Assembly: GCF_001509795.1 (NCBI RefSeq)
Contig: NZ_LLZN01000002.1
Coordinates: 62,001 to 126,000, forward strand
Length of the DNA: 64,000 nucleotides
Origin: Streptomyces sp. NRRL WC-3605
GTDB taxonomy: Bacteria > Actinomycetota > Actinomycetes > Streptomycetales > Streptomycetaceae
Direction: 5' to 3'
The notes below the pieces were generated by a model. The model was given only the letters and a program-made list of their open reading frames with translations. It did no database searches and was not told where the DNA came from. This document shows, in pieces, positions 59,501-64,000 of the stretch. The number at the start of each line of letters is the position of its first letter. The stretch's first letter is position 1. Both the position numbers and the translations under genes were made by a program.

Positions 59501-61573
59501 ATGGCCGGCGCGATTGACCACGGTGTGCCGACGCACGGCGCGATCGGTGACCCGACGGGAGCGCTCACGTCCGCGACCGGCCACGCCGGTGTCTTCGGGG
59601 ACCTGCTTCCGCTGGCCCTGTGGGTCGCCGACGGCGACGGGCTCCTCGTGGAGTGGTCGCTGGCCGCGCAGGATCTGCTCGGGCACACACCGGAGCAGAT
59701 GCTGGGGCGGGACGCCAAGCTGGCGCTCGTCCCCGAGGAGAACCACCGGCTCGCGGACCGGCTGGCCGGCTCGGTGCGGACGGGCGCGGCGGTGGTGGCG
59801 CGGCTGCCCGTGCGCCACCGCGACGGCAGCCTCGTCGACATGGAGATGTGGCACTGCCCGATCCCGGACGCCCACGGCCGCACCGGCGTCCTGGCCATCG
59901 CGGCGGACACCTCCGCCGTGGAGGGGATGCGCGACGCGCTGGCGGCGCTGGAGGGGCTCTTCGAGCAGTCCCCCGTCGGGCTGGCGATGCTCGGACCCGA
60001 TCTGCGGTTCCTGCGGGTCAACGAGGCGCTGGCCCGGATGGACGGTGTCCCGGCCGCCGACCACGTCGGCCGGAGCGTCACGGACGTCGCGCCCGGAGCT
60101 GCCGCTCTGGAGACGGTGATGCGAGGAGTCCTGGAGAGGGGCGAGGCGGTGGTGGACCACCGGCACACCTCGTCCGCCGCGGACCCGGCACGGCGGCGGA
60201 CCTGGTCGTGCTCCTACGCGCCGCTGCTCGGCACGGCCGGCCGGCGGGTCGGCGTGATCGCCTCGCTGATCGACGTGACCCGTGAGCAGCGCGCCCAGCT
60301 GGAGGCCGGGCGGGCCCGGCGGCGCCTGGACCTGCTCGCGGAGGCGGGCGCGCAGATGGGCTCGACCCTGGATCTGCGGCAGACGGCCGAGGAGGTCGTC
60401 CGGGTGCTGGTGCCACGGCTGGCCGACTCCGCGGACGTCCAGCTGCTGGAGGAGACGCTCGCGCCCGACGAGACGGCCGCGTCCGCGCACGGGGTGGTCC
60501 GCCGGGCGGCCGCGTCCTTCACCGATCCGCTGGCACCGGCGGAACAGCTCGCGGTCGACATGATGCAGCAGGTCCCGCGCGGCTCGGTGTACGAGCAGGT
60601 CATCGAGGCCGGCCGGGCCATGAACCTGTATCTCGCCGACATCGGGCCGCTGATCCCCGCGCCGGAGGCCGAACCGCTGCGCGCGTACCTGCACGCCAGG
60701 GTGGGCTCGGCGCGGCTGGTGCCGCTGGTGGCCCGCGGGACGGTGCTCGGCGCGGTGATCGTGACGCGGACGAGGGACCGCGAGCCGTTCGACGACCAGG
60801 ACACGCTGCTGATCGACGAGCTGATCGCGCGGGCGGCGCTGAACATCGACAACGCCCGCATGTACAGCCGGGAGCGGGACGCCGCGCTCACGCTGCAGCG
60901 CAGCCTCATGGACCCCTGTCTGCCGGACGTCGACGGCCTGGAGCTCACCGGTCGCTATCTGCCGGCCGGCGAGCACGAGGTCGGCGGGGACTGGTTCGAC
61001 GCGATCGCCCTGTCGGGCGGGCGGACCGCGCTGGTGATCGGGGACGTGATGGGGCACGGCATCCACGCGGCGGCCGTCATGGGCCAGCTGCGCACCGCCG
61101 TACGGACCCTGGCGCGCCGCGGCACCGCCCCCGAACAGGTGCTGCGGTACCTGGACGCCGTCGTGGCCGATCTCGGCGAGAACGAGATGGCCACCTGTCT
61201 GTACGCCGTGCACGATCCGGTCTCGGGGCACTGCCTGATCGCCAGCGCGGGGCATCCGCCGCCGCTGGTGGCGGACCGGGGCACGGTCGCCTTCCTGGAC
61301 GGCCCGGCGGGCCCGCCGCTGGGTGTGGGCCGGCAGGACTGGCGGGTGCAGCATCTGCGTCTGGAGCCGCGGAGCCTCCTGCTGGCGTACACCGACGGGC
61401 TGATCGAGACGCGGGGCACCGACCTGGAGCAGGGCATGGGACGGCTGGCGCGGGCGGTGCGCGATCCCGGCCGGCCGCTGGAGCGGATCTGCGACGACCT
61501 CCTGGCGGACCTCGTGCCCGGCACGGCCGACGACGACGTGGCCGTGCTCCTCGCGCGGGCCCTGCCCAGGTGA
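59501..61573 (+). CDS. PAS-PAS-GAF-SpoIIE (PP2C) serine phosphatase
   Basis: A 690-residue RsbU-like sensor phosphatase. PAS (about 30-140; LLPLALWVADGDGLLVEWSLAAQDLLG), PAS (145-265; FEQSPVGLAMLGPDLRFLRVN), GAF (280-440; VPLVARGTVLGAVIVTR) and SpoIIE/PP2C (450-690) with GGDWFDAIAL, VIGDVMGHG, YTDGLIE and ADDDVAVLL carrying the metal-binding aspartates. CGAGGTG precedes the ATG by 5 bp. It is the same architecture as the protein at 9375 and shares its order with the next gene, 174 bp downstream. Signal and target are unknown. Confidence 0.92.
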   Translation: MAGAIDHGVPTHGAIGDPTGALTSATGHAGVFGDLLPLALWVADGDGLLVEWSLAAQDLLGHTPEQMLGRDAKLALVPEENHRLADRLAGSVRTGAAVVARLPVRHRDGSLVDMEMWHCPIPDAHGRTGVLAIAADTSAVEGMRDALAALEGLFEQSPVGLAMLGPDLRFLRVNEALARMDGVPAADHVGRSVTDVAPGAAALETVMRGVLERGEAVVDHRHTSSAADPARRRTWSCSYAPLLGTAGRRVGVIASLIDVTREQRAQLEAGRARRRLDLLAEAGAQMGSTLDLRQTAEEVVRVLVPRLADSADVQLLEETLAPDETAASAHGVVRRAAASFTDPLAPAEQLAVDMMQQVPRGSVYEQVIEAGRAMNLYLADIGPLIPAPEAEPLRAYLHARVGSARLVPLVARGTVLGAVIVTRTRDREPFDDQDTLLIDELIARAALNIDNARMYSRERDAALTLQRSLMDPCLPDVDGLELTGRYLPAGEHEVGGDWFDAIALSGGRTALVIGDVMGHGIHAAAVMGQLRTAVRTLARRGTAPEQVLRYLDAVVADLGENEMATCLYAVHDPVSGHCLIASAGHPPPLVADRGTVAFLDGPAGPPLGVGRQDWRVQHLRLEPRSLLLAYTDGLIETRGTDLEQGMGRLARAVRDPGRPLERICDDLLADLVPGTADDDVAVLLARALPR

Positions 61574-61747
61574 GACGGCACGGACCGGCCGTCACCCGAC
61601 CGAGGCAGCCCGGCTGTCGTGATCAAGCACGGGGTGGACACTCGGCTGATACTGAGAGGGAACGCTGCAAGGCCAGGCATACGGAACGGCAGCAGCGCCC
61701 GTGCGCCGGGGCCTCGGGCCCCGCGTACGGCGCGAGATGGGTGGGCG

Positions 61748-64000
61748 ATGCACGACACATCCCCTACGTCGCTCAGTGAGAGTCCGGAGGACCCGTTCTC
61801 GGTGCTCCGGTCCGCAGCGGCCGTGCTGGACCGGCGTGGACGGGTGGTGGCCTGGAGCGAGCAGGCGACCCGGCTGCTGGGGTACGGGGCGGACGAGGCG
61901 CTTGGCCGGCACGTGTGGGAGTTCCTGGTCGACGCCGGTGACGAGGGTGTCGTCGCGGAGGCCGCCCGCTCCTGTCTGCGGGAGCACGGCTGGTTCGGGC
62001 TGCTGCCCGTGCTGCACCGCTCGGGCCGCCGGCTGCACGTGGGGTTCCGGGCCCGGCGGGTGCAGCGGCTGGGCGGCGGGGACGAGTGGCTGCTGGTCGG
62101 CTCGCTCGCCCATGAGATCACCCAGTGGGAGATCGACCGAGCGGTGCTGGACGGCTTCTTCCTGCGCTCCCCGATCGGGGTGGTGGTGCTCGGGCCGGAT
62201 CTGCGGGTGCTGCGGGTGAACCAGGCGATCGCCCGGTTCGGCGGGCTGCCGGCCGACGCCTACCGGGGCCGGCGCGCCGGCGAGTTCCTGCTCGGTCCGG
62301 TCGCGGACTGGGTGGAGGGCAAGCTCCAGGCCGTCCTGGACACCGGCCGGCCCCTGATCTTCGCGGAGCAGCGGTGCCGGCTGCTCGGCGAGCCCCACAA
62401 GGAGATCGTGATCTCCGTCTCCGCCTTCCGGATGGAGGACCCGACCGGCCGGGTGCTGGGCGTCACCGAGATCGTCGAGGACGTCACCGACCGCCACCGG
62501 GCCCGCCGGCGGCTCGCCCTGCTCAACCAGGCCGGCACCCGGATCGGCAGCACCCTGGACGTGGCCCGTACGGCGCGCGAGCTCGCGGAGGCGGCAGTGC
62601 CGGAGCTGGCCGACGCCCTCTCGGTGGATCTGCTGGAACCGGTGACGCGCGGCGAGGAACCGGAGCCGGACAGCATGGGTCCGCTGCGCCGGATGGCGGC
62701 CCGCGCGGTCCGGCCCGAAGGAGTGCGGCTGATGTACCCCGAGGGCCACCAGTTCTTCTTCCCGCCGGACACCGCTCCGCACCGCTGTCTGGCCGAGCGG
62801 CGGCCCGTGCTGCTGCCCGCCCTGGAGTCGGGCTCGGGCTGGATCACCTCCGAGCCGGAACGGGCCCGGCATGCGCTGGAGGCCGGTGTCCACTCGCTGA
62901 TCGTGGTCCCGCTCGCCGCCCGCGGTGTGGTGCTCGGCGTGGTCTGCCTGTGGCGCTCGCAGCGGCCCGAGCCCTTCGAGGCGGACGACCTGACCCTCGC
63001 GGAGGAGTTCGCGGCCAGGGCCGCCGTCTGCATCGACAACGCCCGCCGCTACACCCAGCAGCACCAGGCCGCCGAGGCGCTGCAGCGCAGTCTGCTGCCC
63101 GGCGAGATGCCGGAGCAGCCGGCCGTCGAGACCGCGCACCGCTATCTCCCGGCGCGGGCCTCGACCGGGGTGGGCGGCGACTGGTTCGACGTCATCCCGC
63201 TCTCGGGGCTGCGCGTCGCCCTGGTGGTGGGCGACGTCGTCGGGCACGGCATGCACGCCTCCGCCACGATGGGGCGGCTGCGGGCCGCCGTGCACACCCT
63301 CGCCCATCTCGACCTGGCGCCCGACGAGGTGCTGTCCCGGCTGGACGACCTGGTGGACCACCTCGCCACCGAGCAGCGGCAGGCGGACGCCAACGCCCCC
63401 CAACTCGTGGGCGCCACCTGCCTGTACGCCATCTACGACCCGGTCTCCCGGCACTGCGCGATGGCGCGCGCCGGGCATCCGCCGCCGACCGTGCTGGGCC
63501 CGGACGGGGAGGTGCGGGACGTCGCCGTGCCCGCCGGACCGCCGCTCGGCCTCGGCGGGCTGCCGTTCGAGAGCGCCGAGTACGAGCTGGCGGAGGGCAG
63601 CCTGATCGCGCTGTGCAGCGACGGCCTGCTGCTCGCCGGCGACCGCGACATCGACGAGGGCCTGGACCTGCTGCGGACCACGCTGGCCGGCGCGTCACCG
63701 TCGCTGGAGCACACCTGCAAGGCGGTGGAGGACGCCATGCTGCCCGGCCGCCCCGACGACGACGTCACCCTGCTGCTGGGCCGCACCCGCGTCCTGCCGG
63801 ACGGGAACGTGGCCACCTGGGAGCTGTCGGCCGAGCCGACGGCCCCCGGGGACGCCCGGGCGCTGGTGCGGGGCCGGCTGGCCGAGTGGGGCCTCGACGA
63901 GGAGCTGGCGTTCACCACGGAGCTCATCGTGAGCGAACTGGTCACCAACGCCTACCGGTACGCCGGCGGTCCCGTGCAGCTGCGGCTGATCCGGGACGGG
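61748..64000 (+). CDS. PAS-PAS-GAF-SpoIIE-HATPase protein (3' end outside window)
   Basis: An open frame of 751 codons that reaches the window end without a stop. It begins MHDTSPTSLSESPEDPF and contains PAS (about 15-120), PAS (130-245; FFLRSPIGVVVLGPDLRVLRVN), GAF (255-430), SpoIIE/PP2C (440-675; GGDWFDVIPL, VVGDVVGHGMHAS, GRPDDDVTLLL) and the start of an anti-sigma-type ATPase domain (from about 690; AFTTELIVSELVTNAYRYAGG is the N-box region). Phosphatase and RsbW-like kinase in one chain means one protein could both phosphorylate and dephosphorylate an anti-anti-sigma factor. GGGTGGG precedes the ATG. It probably arose with the gene at 59501 by duplication. Confidence 0.93.
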   Translation, partial: MHDTSPTSLSESPEDPFSVLRSAAAVLDRRGRVVAWSEQATRLLGYGADEALGRHVWEFLVDAGDEGVVAEAARSCLREHGWFGLLPVLHRSGRRLHVGFRARRVQRLGGGDEWLLVGSLAHEITQWEIDRAVLDGFFLRSPIGVVVLGPDLRVLRVNQAIARFGGLPADAYRGRRAGEFLLGPVADWVEGKLQAVLDTGRPLIFAEQRCRLLGEPHKEIVISVSAFRMEDPTGRVLGVTEIVEDVTDRHRARRRLALLNQAGTRIGSTLDVARTARELAEAAVPELADALSVDLLEPVTRGEEPEPDSMGPLRRMAARAVRPEGVRLMYPEGHQFFFPPDTAPHRCLAERRPVLLPALESGSGWITSEPERARHALEAGVHSLIVVPLAARGVVLGVVCLWRSQRPEPFEADDLTLAEEFAARAAVCIDNARRYTQQHQAAEALQRSLLPGEMPEQPAVETAHRYLPARASTGVGGDWFDVIPLSGLRVALVVGDVVGHGMHASATMGRLRAAVHTLAHLDLAPDEVLSRLDDLVDHLATEQRQADANAPQLVGATCLYAIYDPVSRHCAMARAGHPPPTVLGPDGEVRDVAVPAGPPLGLGGLPFESAEYELAEGSLIALCSDGLLLAGDRDIDEGLDLLRTTLAGASPSLEHTCKAVEDAMLPGRPDDDVTLLLGRTRVLPDGNVATWELSAEPTAPGDARALVRGRLAEWGLDEELAFTTELIVSELVTNAYRYAGGPVQLRLIRDG

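Overview
This window is chromosomal DNA of a Streptomyces or a close relative. Base composition is very high in G+C with G/C at nearly all third codon positions. GTG starts, stop/start overlaps and strong GC hairpins without T-runs are common. The gene content is also typical: SpoIIE-type phosphatases with PAS/GAF sensors, many secreted or lipid-anchored proteins, and GntR, PadR, MarR and LysR regulators. I saw no tRNA, rRNA, CRISPR array, insertion sequence or prophage.

Layout. 1-1.9 kb: end of a PTS-type dihydroxyacetone kinase operon (dhaKLM). 1.9-4.9 kb: a GH75 chitosanase and a fibronectin-III lipoprotein, the latter with a DasR-type palindrome at its promoter, plus a small surface protein. 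4.9-7.5 kb: fadH-padR operon with a palindrome upstream. 7.7-17.1 kb: mixed genes (two unknown proteins, a PAS/GAF/SpoIIE phosphatase, a PrmC-like methyltransferase, a molybdopterin oxidoreductase/flavin reductase pair, a membrane protein, a CE7 esterase, a serine hydrolase). 17.2-20.6 kb: GntR regulator, thioesterase, PadR-methyltransferase pair, SnoaL-like protein. 20.7-23.3 kb: a short second-type Rho factor with a long C-rich leader, then a D,D-carboxypeptidase. 23.3-26.1 kb: glutaminase, asparaginase and a FadR-type regulator. 26.2-27.5 kb: crcB, PII-like and crcB genes for fluoride export, translationally coupled and preceded by an RNA hairpin that would mask the first ribosome binding site. 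27.7-40.8 kb: small regulators and enzymes, a phosphoribosyltransferase-hydrolase fusion, a zinc-ribbon peptidoglycan-binding protein, a LysR/DJ-1 pair, an M9 collagenase, LysR and an N-terminally extended GAPDH, a nucleotidyltransferase and a secreted protein.

41.0-55.3 kb is the centrepiece: a complete aerobic [NiFe]-hydrogenase locus of the actinobacterial high-affinity type (group 1h). It is two converging operons that meet at an 18-bp-stem terminator. The plus-strand operon carries maturation genes (hypX, endopeptidase, hypB, hypF, hypC, hypD, hypE). The minus-strand operon carries a 479-aa unknown protein, small subunit, large subunit, a NifU-like protein, a CxxC-rich protein, two very small proteins and hypA. 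Together they would build the Ni-Fe(CN)2CO site (CN from HypF/HypE, CO from HypX, Fe assembly on HypC/HypD, Ni by HypA/HypB, C-terminal clipping by the protease). The five unknown companion proteins are the best candidates for undescribed maturation or electron-transfer factors.

55.5-64 kb: an EF-hand protein, pyruvate carboxylase, and two further PAS/GAF/SpoIIE phosphatases in tandem. The last also carries an anti-sigma-type ATPase domain and runs off the end of the window.
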